Part shown: in pieces, positions 43,345-52,715 of the stretch
Position numbering within the stretch: the first letter of the stretch is position 1
Layout: each line of letters starts with the position of its first letter
Origin: Saccopteryx bilineata
Lineage: Eukaryota > Chordata > Mammalia > Chiroptera > Emballonuridae
Direction of reading: 5' to 3'
NCBI RefSeq assembly: GCF_036850765.1
Contig: NC_089493.1
Coordinates: 14,013,632-14,077,631, forward strand
Length of the DNA: 64,000 nucleotides
Program-made: the position numbers and the translations under genes
Notes under the pieces: model-generated
Told to the model about the DNA's origin: nothing
Databases searched by the model: none
Seen by the model: only the letters and a program-made list of their open reading frames with translations

Positions 43345-43590
43345 CTGCCCAGTGAGGTGACTGTAGTTCGCAGTACTGTACTGCATGTTGCAAAGTTGCT
43401 AAGAGAGAAGATCTTTAAGTTCTCATCACAGGAAAAAAATTTGCAGCTATGTATGGTGACAGATATTAAGTAGACTTACTGTGGTGATCATGTAGCAATA
43501 TATATAAATACCAAATCATTATGTTGTACACATGAAACTAATATAACATTATATGTCAACTATCCCTCAATTTAAAAAAAGGGAGGGAGG
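43345..43590 (+). mobile_element. L1 3' end (L1MA-type)
   Basis: GTGACTGTAGTTCGCAGTAC, a GAGAAGATCTTTAAGTTCTC block, a GTGATCATGTAGC block, ATCATTATGTTGTACACATG, AAACTAATATAACATTATAT and TCAACTATCCCTCAATTTAA identify the 3' UTR. Confidence 0.85.
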
Positions 43591-43705
43591 GCCAAATTAT
43601 TATGATACCAGGTATAAATACATATTGGAGCTTCCTCCTGTTGCATATATTTTCTTGGGAAATGAATGACCAACACTTGATTCATTCATTTAAAAAAATA
43701 TGAAT

Positions 43706-44088
43706 CTGGCTCAGTGGTAGAGCGTCGGCCTGGCGTGCGGAAGTCCCGGGTTCGATTCCTGGCCAGGGCACACAGGAGAGGCACCCATCTGCTTCTCCAC
43801 CCCTCCCCCTCTCCTTCCTCTCTGTCTCTCTCCTCCCCTCCCGCAGCCAAGCCTCCATTGGAGCAAAAGATGGCCTGGGCGCTGGGGATGGCTCCTTGGC
43901 CTCTGCCCCAGACGCTAGAGTGGCTCTGGTCGCGACAGAGCGACGCCCCGGAGGGGCAGAGCATCGCCCCCTGGTGGGCGTGCCGGGTGGATCCCGGTCG
44001 GGCACATGCGGGAGTCTGTCTGACTGCCTCCCTGTTTCCAGCTTCAGAAAAATAAAAATAAAAAAAAAAAAAAAAAAAAAAAGAAAGA
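43706..44088 (+). mobile_element. long tRNA-derived bat SINE
   Basis: GGCTCAGTGGTAGAGCGTCG with B box GGGTTCGATTCC at 43748-43759, intact CpG-rich body and A-tail at 44050-44083. The CTCF-like box (complement of CCACCAGGGGGCGATG) is at 43962-43977. The first bases of the head are missing. GAATCTGGC occurs on both sides (43702 and 44095), consistent with a target duplication. Confidence 0.95.
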
Positions 44089-44100
44089 AAAAAATGAATC

Positions 44101-44292
44101 TGGCCCGGCCTGTGGTGGCACAGTGGATAGAGCATCAAGCTGGAATGCTGAGGTCACCGGTTTGAAACCCTGGGCTTGCCCGGTCAAGGCTCATATGACA
44201 AGCAACCAATGAACAACTAGAGTGAAGCTCGAACTACTTGCTGTCCCCCCACCTCCTCTCTCTGTAAAATCAATAAATAACATCTTCTTAAA
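44101..44292 (+). mobile_element. short tRNA-derived SINE, directly after the long SINE
   Basis: GGCCCGGCCTGTGGTGGCAC, AGTGGATAGAGCATCAAGC, B box CCGGTTTGAAACC and AATCAATAAATAACATC tail. It begins in the second copy of the long SINE's target duplication. Confidence 0.92.
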
Positions 44293-44309
44293 AATAGCTG
44301 AATCTCTGA

Positions 44310-44800
44310 TTTGCATCAGGTATTATGTTAGTTGTTGAGGTAATAGCAGTAAAAAGGACAGAGGAGTCCCTTGCCAGCAAGGAATTTATATATAATTAAA
44401 AAGTAAACAAGCAAGAGAAACAATTGAAATTTGTGACAAGAAGCAATGAAGGACATAAATGTTAGGTGCCAGCTCTGAGGAGGTGACTTGTATAAAGAGT
44501 CTTAAAAATCTAGGCACTACTTATACAGGTGGTGGCAAGAAGAGCTCCCAGGTGAGGGCTCAGCTTGTGCAAAGGCCCTGAGGCTGATGGAGGGAGCCTG
44601 GCTTGTTTGTGGAATTGAAGCTGCATGAGTGCATGAGAGAGTGTGGCCCAGGGGGTGGTAAGGGGCAGGAGGAGGTTGGGTTTATTCTAGCTGCTGTGGG
44701 AGCCCTTGATCAGTTTCAGGCATGAGAACAGCGCGGTGAGGTTTCTGTTTGCAGCATCACTTTTGCTGTTGTGAATAGAATGGTTCTGAGATGAGCAAGA
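44310..44800 (+). mobile_element. L2-like ancient repeat
   Basis: ATCAGGTATTATGTTAGTTG, CAGTAAAAAGGACAGAGGAG, GGAATTTATATATAATTAAA, TGCAAAGGCCCTGAGGCTGA and TTTATTCTAGCTGCTGTGGG follow the same ancient repeat order as 32440-33650 (AAAGGTCCTGAGGTGGGAAC there). Both are copies of one family. Confidence 0.6.
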
Positions 44801-45759
44801 GTACAGTCATGGAGACCAGGAAAGTGATGTTCCTGGTGCAGATAGAGTCGTGAAGAGAACTTTCTGGTTTATTGAAATGGAAGTGGGAAGGGCCAAGGAG
44901 GTCCTGGGATTTAAGAGGTGGCATTTATTACGATGGGAGAAATTAGAGGATGGGGCAGTGGTGGGAGGACAGGTTTGGGGGGAAAGTCTTAAGTTCTGCT
45001 TTGAAATCAAGTGCCTTGATGGCATAAGGCACCCTTTGGAGCTGGTTCATCTTTCCTGTCCTTGCCCCTCATGAGTCATCACTGATAAACAGCAGTTTGT
45101 CCTTACGTGTGCATCTTCCCTGGGTGTCACTTTGTTACCTGGGTTTACATCCGGCGGCACTCACAGTAGTGGACGTGATCGCTTGCTTTCAGTAAATGCT
45201 CAATATACATAACTGTCCATGACTTGCTCCCACCCAGCATCCCCAGCTTGTCCAAAGGGCTCGACTCCAAAGCAGGAAAAGGGAACTGTGGTTAAAGGGG
45301 ACGAGAGACAGATGCAGAGGGTTTATTTTGCGTGTGTGGTAGTGATGAGGAAACGGCTGTTTTCTAAGAAGAGACTTTAGGTGATCGAGAGGAAGGAAAG
45401 AGAGAAACTAGTTTTAGGGAACACATCTAGAAGATGTCTTGACCTCTGTACCTGTAACCTTGGGTTGACTCGTTCTTGGTTGGGGTCAGGGTCACACACG
45501 CACACACCTGTCTTCTCTTTCCCTTTCCATTTATCCTGCTTTCTCTGCCCTGCTCTCTTGTTCCCACCTGAGAGAGGAAAACCGTGGGGGAGGAGGAGGA
45601 GGACAAAGCCACAGGCTTCATTCAAGTGTCAGGGGCAGGGGACATTGAAATATGGAGTAGCTGCTGTCACACACAAATGTGAATGAGTTGTGAATAATTT
45701 CCCAAAAACCAGCACAATGAGCATAATTTTCACTTCATGGCTTCAGTGTTCTGGAAGAT
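44801..45759. other. unique non-coding DNA
   Basis: No exon recognised. Overlapping open frames at 45377-45686 have no domain. Confidence 0.4.
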
Positions 45760-46199
45760 TGAAGCTAGTGATAGCGGGGCCCCTTATTAATTTAAAAGTG
45801 CATTTCCTTGATATGTCCCATGTCCCCAACTAGTAATTTTTGACAAAGCAAAATAATGAGGGCAATGTCTTGTGGTTTTAAAAGCTAAGCATTTGTAGCC
45901 TTTTTTTTTTCCAAAAAAAAAAAAAAAAAATCAAGTTATTTCTTCCCTGGAGGAAAGTAAAGAAATCCGTGATAAAAATAATAATTAAATGCTGATCGTG
46001 CTGAATTTCTACGCAGCACGAGCTGGCAGCCGTTTCATATCAAAACATTAGGTCATTTGAAGAAGGGGAAAAAAATCTGATTAAATACCTCTGTCGGCTT
46101 TTCTGATTAGCCGTTCTTAAAAGAGTCTGTGACAGTAATGAAAGGGTGTGATTTGACAGCTGCAATTTACTCTTGAAATAAAAGGTAAAATAGAATAGA

Positions 46200-46200
<1 letters not shown>
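45760..46200. promoter_or_regulatory. enhancer-like, probably conserved non-coding block
   Basis: It contains clustered motifs without any recognised transposable element: TTATTAATTTAA at 45784, ATAATAATTAAATG near 45979, TTTGACAGCTGCAATTTA at 46152 (a TGACAG MEIS/TGIF-type core overlapping a CAGCTG E-box), CTGTGACAGTAATG at 46126 and GATTAAATAC near 46079. Both flanks differ in composition. I infer regulatory conservation; it was not measured. The T- and A-runs at 45901-45930 are a later slippage expansion. Confidence 0.4.

Positions 46201-46232
<32 letters not shown>
46201..46232. repeat. (TG)n microsatellite
   Basis: Uninterrupted GT dinucleotides run over about 30 bp, immediately after the enhancer-like block. 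Confidence 0.95.
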
Positions 46233-46233
<1 letters not shown>

Positions 46234-46429
46234 TTTTTACAGGAATTTTTGTTGGTCTTTACTAGTGAGGTTTGTTTTACTAATCGCTGGTTTCTAGCCG
46301 TTCCACAGAGCCCACCAGTCAGGGATTCTGTGAGATGAAAAGTACCTGGCATCGCCGGGGTGTGAGTTGAGAGACAGGCTCAATACCAGCCGTTCTTTCT
46401 TTTCTTCTCCTTTTTCTTCCTTCTTCTTC

Positions 46430-47107
46430 TCCCCGCAGTCGGTTGCGTGTTTCTGGGGAGCAACGACCTTGACACGAGCAGGTTTGGGAAATGAAGTGTG
46501 GGTTGCCGCGACCCTCCTCGCATCCCGGGTGTTAATGCTCCGCGTCTGGCAGCTCCTGGCGTCTCTTGGTGTGAAGGCGATGGCACGCGGGCCGCGGGCC
46601 AGGTTGGCCGTGAAGATAGAATGGTCGTGTGGCATATGGCGAAAGCGGCGGCCGCCGCTAATGACCTCTCCGTGGCCCTTTCTCCTGGACTTGGGCTCCG
46701 GGAAGGTTTCTTGAACGTGGGAGTGTTTCCCTTTTTCTCAGCCCCGTGGCAGTCCCACCTTCCGTAGCGGTGAGAGCACATCTGCTTTCTTGACGATGAT
46801 GTGAGGAGAGTCATCGTTTCGAACCTAAGAGAGAAGACTTAGGGCCCGTCCGGCCCAGATGCTTTCATTTCACCGACTCTGGCCCCTGGGTCCGGGGGTG
46901 TTACCTTGGGAGGGTTTGCAGAATGGAGCCTGGCGCTCAAGGCCCCCCAGCTTTAGAGGAGCCTGCCCCCCTCTTCTGTCCTGCCTGGCGGTGCTGAGCC
47001 GGAGCTATGACAGTGGCGCTCTGGGGCTGCCTAGCCGAGTGCTCACGGCAAGCTGGGGGGGGGGGAGGGGCGCTAAAGCGGCAGACGTCTGTTCTCTCGC
47101 TTGTCCT
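46430..47107. promoter_or_regulatory. CpG-rich stretch, possible second CpG island
   Basis: CpG density is high at 46440-46680 (GCGACCCTCCTCGCATCCCG, GCACGCGGGCCGCGGGCC, GAAAGCGGCGGCCGCCGC), with a G10 run near 47056. No coding exon could be supported; four overlapping open frames on both strands argue against any single protein. Confidence 0.4.
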
Positions 47108-47442
47108 GGAGGTTAGGAGTCCAGGATCCCGGTGTGGGCAGGGCCGTGCCGACTGTCTGCCCCGTGGGAGACTGTTCTCTGCCTTCCCTTCGGCCCTGCC
47201 GCCCGCCGGCGGTCCTCGCCTTTGCTGGGCTCTGGGGCGCCGCCCAGTCTCCGCTCCGGCCTCGCGCGGTGCTCCCTCTGCCCGGGTTTCCATCCGTGTC
47301 GCCTCTTTCCTTCCGAGGACGCCCGCTGTATTGGATCGAAGGCCCACCTTGCTCCAGGATAACTTCGCCTGAAGTAATTGCATCTGCGAGATCCCATAAG
47401 GTCACCTTCTGAGTGCCAGGAGTTTAGGGCTTCAACATACCT
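47108..47442 (-). mobile_element. MaLR (MLT1-type) LTR, unusually CpG-rich
   Basis: The plus strand reads GGAGGTTAGGAGTCCAGGAT, GTGTGGGCAGGGCCGTGCC, GAGGACGCCCGCTGTATTGG, ATCGAAGGCCCACC, AAGTAATTGCATCTGCGAGA, CCCATAAGGTCACCTTCTGA and GGGCTTCAACATAC. This is the antisense of an MLT1 LTR in the right order. It is a solo LTR with no internal genes. The many CpGs are unexpected for so old a repeat. Confidence 0.78.
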
Positions 47443-47467
47443 TCCCCTCCAGAAGCTTTACTTTTTT

Positions 47468-47810
47468 TTTTTTTTGTATTTTTCTGAAGCTGGAAACGGG
47501 GAGAGACAGACAGACTCCCGCATGCGCCCGACTGGGATCCACCCGGCACGCCCACCAGGGGGCGTTGTTCTGCCGCGACCAGAGCCACTCTAGCGCCTGG
47601 GGCAGCGGCCAAGGAGCCATCCCCAGCGCCCGGGCCATCTTTGCTCCAATGGAGCCTTGGCTGCGGGAGGGGAAGAGAGAGACAGAGAGGAAGGAGGGGG
47701 GGAGGAGGGGAGAAGCAAATGGGCGCTTCTCCTGTGTGCCCTGGCCGGAATCGTATCTGGGTCCCCCGCACGCCAGGCCGACGCTCTACCGCTGAGCCAA
47801 CCGGCCAGGG
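47468..47810 (-). mobile_element. long tRNA-derived bat SINE
   Basis: Minus-strand head: GGCCCTGGCCGGTTGGCTCA; intact body; a CCACCAGGGGGCGTTG box at 47552. The target duplication CCAGAAGCTTTACTTTTT is perfect at the left (47449) and nearly so at the right (47811). It lies between the MaLR LTR and the next L1. Confidence 0.96.
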
Positions 47811-47839
47811 CCAGAAGCTTTACTTTTTACTTAAAATTT

Positions 47840-48757
47840 TTTTTAATAAATTTTTATTAATGTTAATGGGATGACATTAATAATTCAGTGTACATATATT
47901 CAAAGAAAACATGTCTAGGTTATCTTGTCATTAAATTATGTTGCATACCCCTCTCCCAGAGTCAGATTGTCCTCCGTCACCCTCTATCTAGTTTTCTCTG
48001 TGCCCCTCCCCCTCCCCCTAAATCTCTCCCTCCCTCCCTCCTGCGTCCTCCCTCCCCCCACCCCTGGTAACCACCACACTCTTGTCCATGTCTCTTAGTC
48101 TTGTTTTTATGTTCCACCAATGTATGGAATCATGTAGTTCTTGTTTTTTTCTGATTTACTTATTTCACTCCGTATAATGTTATCAAGATCCCACCATTTT
48201 GCTATAAATGATCTAATGTCATCATTTCTTATGGCTGAGTAGTATTCCATAGTGTATATGTGCCACATCTTCTTTATCCAATCTTCTATTGAAGGGCTTT
48301 TTGGTTGTTTCCATGTCTTGGCAGTGAACAGTGCTGCTATGAACATGGGGCTACATGTGTCTTTACGTATCAATGATTCTGAGGTTTTGGGGTATATTCC
48401 CAGTAGAGGGATTGCTGGGTCATAAGGTAGTTCTATTTGCAGTTTTTTGAGGAACCACCATACTTTCCTCCATAGTGGTTGTACTACTTTACATTCCCAC
48501 CAACAGTGTATGAGGGTTCCTTTTTCTCCACAGCCTCTCCAACATTTGTTATTACCCGTCTTGTTGATTATAGCTAATCTAACAGGGGTGAGGTGGTATC
48601 TCATTGTAGTTTTGATTTGCATTTCTCTAATAACTAATGAAGCTGAGCATCTTTTCATATATCTGTTGGCCATTTGTATTTCTTCCTGGGAGAAGTGTCT
48701 GTTCATGTCCTCTTCCCATTTTTTATTGGATTGTTTGTTTGTTGTTGAGTTTTATGA
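47840..48757 (-). mobile_element. 5'-truncated L1 (3' end of ORF2 plus 3' UTR)
   Basis: Minus orientation: the poly-A/TA-rich end lies near 47845, the 3' UTR continues to about 48106, and ORF2 runs from there to 48757, where it is truncated. The 3' UTR shares GGGTATGCAACATAAT and ACAAGATAACC with the plus-strand L1 at 23155. TACTTAAAATTTT (47829) and TACTTAAATTTTT (48763) look like target duplications. Confidence 0.9.
48107..48706 (-). pseudogene. L1 ORF2 C-terminal fragment, frame still open (199 codons)
   Basis: This is the C-terminal end of L1 ORF2p, the retrotransposon's endonuclease/reverse-transcriptase protein; only the part after the polymerase remains. It holds the C-terminal zinc knuckle as Cys55-x3-Cys59-x7-His67-x4-Cys72. 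A Trp-rich segment and the block [17 protein letters not shown] (residues 144-160) are L1 signatures. The first Met of the frame is internal to ORF2, not a start. The L1 is 5' truncated, so no protein can be made from its own promoter. The lack of stops over 199 codons suggests a relatively recent copy. Confidence 0.93.
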
Positions 48758-48779
48758 GTTCTACTTAAATTTTTAAAGT

Positions 48780-49294
48780 GAAATCTAGAGTGTATTTCTT
48801 TTTAATGACAGTTTTCATTCAGCATTATTTTGTATTCGTTTCAGGGGTACCAACCTCCCTTCTGAGGGGACACAGTTCTGCGTGTTAACAGGTGAGGTTG
48901 GGGGAGGGTTTTCGTGGCGGGCTTGGGAGACGGTTCACTGCAATGACTCATTGTCACCTTCAGCTGTCCCTTCAGAGCGTGTTCTGTCTTTATGCTTTTC
49001 CTGTCGAGTGCAGGAACCTGAGTCCTTTCCATTTATTATTAACGATGATGATGTGTAGCTTTCACTTTTTAGCAAGGAGCGAGAGCATGTGAGGCAACCC
49101 GAGGATTAGCCATAAAAAAGGGGATAAAGTTAGAAACCATTCAGAGACAAGATTTGAGTGGGAGACATTTTTTTTTTAGAAATTCTGTGGTTCTTTTTCA
49201 GTCTGTAGTAAAGCCCTTCAGTTTGGTTCTACTTAATTTTTTGTTTGTTTGTTCTGTATTTCTTTATAATTTAGAATCTATACTAATTATAGTA
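48780..49294. other. unique non-coding DNA
   Basis: No exon or clear repeat recognised. Confidence 0.4.
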
Positions 49295-49295
49295 T

Positions 49296-49417
49296 TGCCT
49301 GACCTGTGGTGGCGCAGTGGATAAAGCATAAAATTGGAATACTGAGGTCTCCGGTTCGAAACCCTGGGCTTGCCTGGTCAAGGCACATATTGGAGTTGAT
49401 GCTTCCTGCTTCTCCTC

Positions 49418-49460
<43 letters not shown>

Positions 49461-49495
49461 CTGTCTAAAAATGAATAAATAAAATCTAAAAAATA
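49296..49495 (+). mobile_element. short tRNA-derived SINE
   Basis: GCCTGACCTGTGGTGGCGCA, B box CCGGTTCGAAACC near 49352, (TC)n at 49424-49455, then AATGAATAAATAAAATC. AATTATAGTATT and AATTTATAGCATTT flank it. Confidence 0.94.
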
Positions 49496-49499
49496 ATAA

Positions 49500-50139
49500 T
49501 AATTTATAGCATTTATTCAGTTTATTCAGCAACCACAGTTATCCTTTCTCCTTGACTATTAATTTTTCACTGTTGCTCACTCTAAAGTCACCTTCTGGGA
49601 AGCTGGGCCATACTCCTTTCCTCGTGACCTGTCACACTGCGCACGATCCATAGTGGCTCCCTGTTTCCTGCCATTGATCTATCTCTCCTGCACTTGCCCC
49701 ACCGGGCCTCCCTCAAACCTTACGGACTCCCTTCCTGATCTCCAAATATACCTTGCACCTGACCACCTCCTTACCTTGCTCTGGCTCCTCTTCCCATCAG
49801 AAATGTGTCCCCTTCCCCTTTCTGCCCCTTGGGATATGACCTGCCATCGAGAGCCTGCATCCATCACCCGTCCTTCGTGGGTGCTGCCCACGCAGGAAGT
49901 GATCGTCTCCCGAGTGAGGTCCCGGCGGGTTCCTTGTCGTCGCCTCCCGCGAAGCCCCCAGGACTGCCTTTCCGGGCTCTCTCCTCCCAGAGGCAGTCAC
50001 AAGCCTGGCCTTCTGCTAGTGGTTCCGCCATACCGCTGTGTGACTTGGGGACACATCTGACACTGTCAGCCTCACGAAGGTCCTGTGAGAATCGAATGAG
50101 GTAGAACATGAGGATTATTTGAAACTCATCTGTGAGAAG
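49500..50139. other. unique GC-rich non-coding DNA
   Basis: Positions 49560-49790 may be a decayed L2 piece. Positions 49900-49965 are CpG-rich. No open frame has a recognisable product. Confidence 0.4.
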
Positions 50140-50288
50140 TATTCCTTACTTAATGTGCCTCCATTTGCTCACTTGTAAAATGGACCTAGTAATCATCGTA
50201 CCTAGTGAAGATTAATTTAGTAAAGCACGGAGGATGGTACCTGGCTTATAGATTAGTCATTTCAATAATAATTAACTGCTATCCTCCT
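50140..50288 (+). mobile_element. MIR fragment
   Basis: AATGTGCCTCCATTTGCTCA, CTTGTAAAATGGACCTAGTA, ATCATCGTACCTAGTG, GATTAATTTAGTAAAGCACG and GGTACCTGGC match the MIR 3' order. Confidence 0.7.
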
Positions 50289-51042
50289 CCCCCCCCCCCA
50301 TTGCATCTGTGCAGGTGGGATAGCATGCCCCTTTAGGACAGAGACTGTGGGGTTTCCTCCATGCTTAGGACGGAGCCTTATCTGGTTGCTTGGTGAACAC
50401 GTGCCGGCTCAGGCGAGAGCTCCATCTTGTTTCTGTGGGCAGTCCTTACACTCTCTCCCTACCTCCTTTTCCCAAGACCTGAGAATTCCCACTGAGCACT
50501 CTGTAGGCTGGAAGTTTTCAAATGACTAGAAATCACCTCTGTGACAGCGGTGTTGATTTTGGCTCTAAACCTAAATTAGTTTGATAGGTAAATCGCTGTG
50601 GCGGTACAGATGTCATCATTCAGACGTGGTCCCAATTCATTTTCTTTTGATATCTCCTCATCAGGATGTAACATGGGCATGTTTTGAAATGGAGCATCCT
50701 CTATTAGTTTAATTGAGCGGCGTTTTGACAGCATCAGGGTTTGTGTAATGTGCTCGTAGTAACCCTTTGAAGGTGTGGGAGAGAGCAGATTCACTTTACT
50801 AAATGGTGGGGCAGGAAATTTCTGTTTTGTGTGCGTGTGGCAGCTGGTTAAATGATCGTGGGGGCATGAGAAGAAACAGGAAACACTGCTGGTGTGCTGA
50901 TGAGTACCCGGAAGTACAATTTTAATATGTTGCCTAAAAATACGCAGCCTGATCTGCTCACCCATGAACGAAAGTTGGTAAATTACATGCTTTTAGATCT
51001 TGGTACAAATTTCAAATTCCTTTGAAATCCCCTCCCTAACCC
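50289..51042. promoter_or_regulatory. repeat-free block, possible regulatory DNA
   Basis: No transposable element recognised apart from a C10 run near 50290. TTAGTTTAATTGAG (50704), TTGACAGCATCAGG (50724) and GGTTAAATGATCG (50844) resemble enhancer motifs. The open frame at 50576-50965 has no domain. Function is inferred only. Confidence 0.25.
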
Positions 51043-51192
51043 CCTGCCTTGGGTTAATCGCACCAATACCCTTGCCTCACCAAGTCCAAGTCCACTCATC
51101 CCTACTTTTTGTGTAAATAGAAAGATAGAAATCCCTTTGGGGGCTGACGTGAGGTATTCCTTTTCTTTCCATTTACTAGTGTGATCCCCTTA
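51043..51192 (+). repeat. direct duplication, copy 1
   Basis: About 150 bp that recurs at 51800-51950. Shared long words include CTCACCAAGTCCAAGTC, GTGTAAATAGAAAG and TAGAAATCCCTTTGGGGGCT. I estimate identity by eye at roughly 85-90 percent. It is not a recognised transposable element. Confidence 0.88.
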
Positions 51193-51799
51193 GAGGCCTG
51201 AATGCTCAAAATCTGTTGGCAACTGACTCTTTTTAGGACATATGATTTGGGTGCTTTTACCAGGAATTGATGGTGTGACAGCAGAATTAGTGATGTTTAT
51301 CTAGGGGCTGTTTTCCTGTAGGAGTTTGGAGGAGAAATTGTTCAAATCCTACCTCATAGATACAGGTCGAGGAAGAGAAGTAGATGCTACTACAGAGAGG
51401 GCCCCAGGGGAGCCCAGAGGAGCCAAAGATGTTGTTTTGATGCGATGGTAAATTAATATAATAATCACAGCCAAACCCACACCCCTGTACCCCCCCACAC
51501 ACATACACACACATGTTTCTGCCTTCTGAGCCTTGTAACTGGATCACACTAACCTAACCAGAGCCTTTCTCACAAATGCCACTGTTCACAGTCACACAGA
51601 CAGCTCTCCTTCAAATATTTTTGGGTTACCCCCTCCTTTGCTGCCACGTTTCCTTGATGCCTGTGAAACTAGGCATTGCGTTTGAATGTGTCCCCAGACC
51701 ATCAAGGCTACTCAAGGCCACCGAAGCCTTACACCCTCATCAGGGAAGCCACCAGCCATGGCATCTTCCCTTCCTTCCTCTCCAGAGTCTTCCTGGCTC
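51193..51799. other. spacer between the direct copies, unique DNA
   Basis: No recognised repeat. It includes short CA-rich words near 51490-51510. No exon is supported. Confidence 0.4.
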
Positions 51800-51950
51800 C
51801 CCGCCTTGGTAAATCACACCAATACCCTTTCCTCACCAAGTCCAAGTCTACCCATCCCTATTTCCTGTGTAAATAGAAAGGTAGAAATCCCTTTGGGGGC
51901 TGACGTGAGTGTGTTTCTTTTCTTTCCATATACTAGTGTGATGCCCTTAG
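51800..51950 (+). repeat. direct duplication, copy 2
   Basis: Second copy of 51043-51192, same orientation and about 757 bp downstream. After ATGCCCTTAG the copy continues with a second GTGTGATG-like word and then diverges. The two copies probably arose by a local tandem duplication whose other parts have drifted or been lost. Confidence 0.88.
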
Positions 51951-52144
51951 TGTGATGCTCAAGCCCAGGGGCCCATTCTACAGTCGCCCTGTTCTCAGGT
52001 GAGATGATACCTCCTGTATTCCAGAGTTAGTACTTGGGGCTGATTTCAGCTGGGAAGCACCTGGACTTCTTTACCTGTTGTTTACTGCCAGCATCCTTTT
52101 AAGTGGCCTAGGTGTGTTCCATGTTTTGCATAATCTAGAGCACC

Positions 52145-52715
52145 TATCTGGAGGCCACAGTGCAGAGTCAAGATGGGGAGACCTGGTTTCCTATGTCAGA
52201 TTGTCTATGATTGGCTGTGTTATTTTTTATTTTATTTTATTTTATTTATTTGTATTTTTCCGAAGTTAGAAGTGGGGAGGCAGACAGACTCCCGCATGTG
52301 CCTGACCGGGATCCACCCAGCATGCCCACCAGGGGGCGATGCCCTGCCCATCTGGTGCGTTGCTCCATTGTAGCGGGAGCCATTCTAGCACCTGAGGCAG
52401 AGGCCATGGAGCTGTCCTCAGCCCCCCAGGCCAGCTTTGCTCCAATGGAGCCTTGGCTGTGGAGGGGAAGAGAGAGATAGAGAGAAAAGAGAGGGGGAAG
52501 GGTGGAGAAGCAGATGAACGTTTCCCCTGTGTGTCCTGACCGGGAATCGAACACAGGACTTCCATATGCCGGGCCAACGCTCTACTGCTGAGCCAACTGG
52601 CCAAGGCCGGCTCTGTGTTCTTAAGCAAGTTAGTTTGTCACTCAGAGCCAATAGGGTGTGTAAAGCACTTTTCCCGGTAGCTGCCACACAGTGCGTATAA
52701 ATGGTACAGCTGATT
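52145..52715 (+). mobile_element. MIR element split by a long SINE
   Basis: AGTGCAGAGTCAAGATGGGG, a CTGGTTTCC block and TTGGCTGTGTT precede the SINE. GTTCTTAAGCAAGTTAGTTT, CACTCAGAGCCAATAGGG and AAAGCACTTTTCCCG follow it. The order matches MIR, with the SINE as an insertion. Confidence 0.55.
52228..52612 (-). mobile_element. long tRNA-derived bat SINE
   Basis: Minus-strand head: GCCTTGGCCAGTTGGCTCAG; B-box complement GGGAATCGAACACAGG near 52541; the box CCACCAGGGGGCGATG is intact at 52326. The tail is a (TTTTA)n near 52224-52250. It is moderately diverged in the body. Confidence 0.93.

Noticed and set aside
43716..43760. tRNA gene-like A and B boxes (GGCTCAGTGGTAGAGCG, GGTTCGATTCC), as in many other places.
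   Set aside because: They are the tRNA-derived heads of SINEs, followed by SINE bodies and A-rich tails, with target duplications. They do not form independent tRNA genes.
46380..47405. Cluster of long overlapping open frames on both strands in the CpG-rich region, considered as a gene.
   Set aside because: Four or more frames are open at once because stop codons are rare in CpG-rich DNA. Part of the region is an ancient MaLR LTR.
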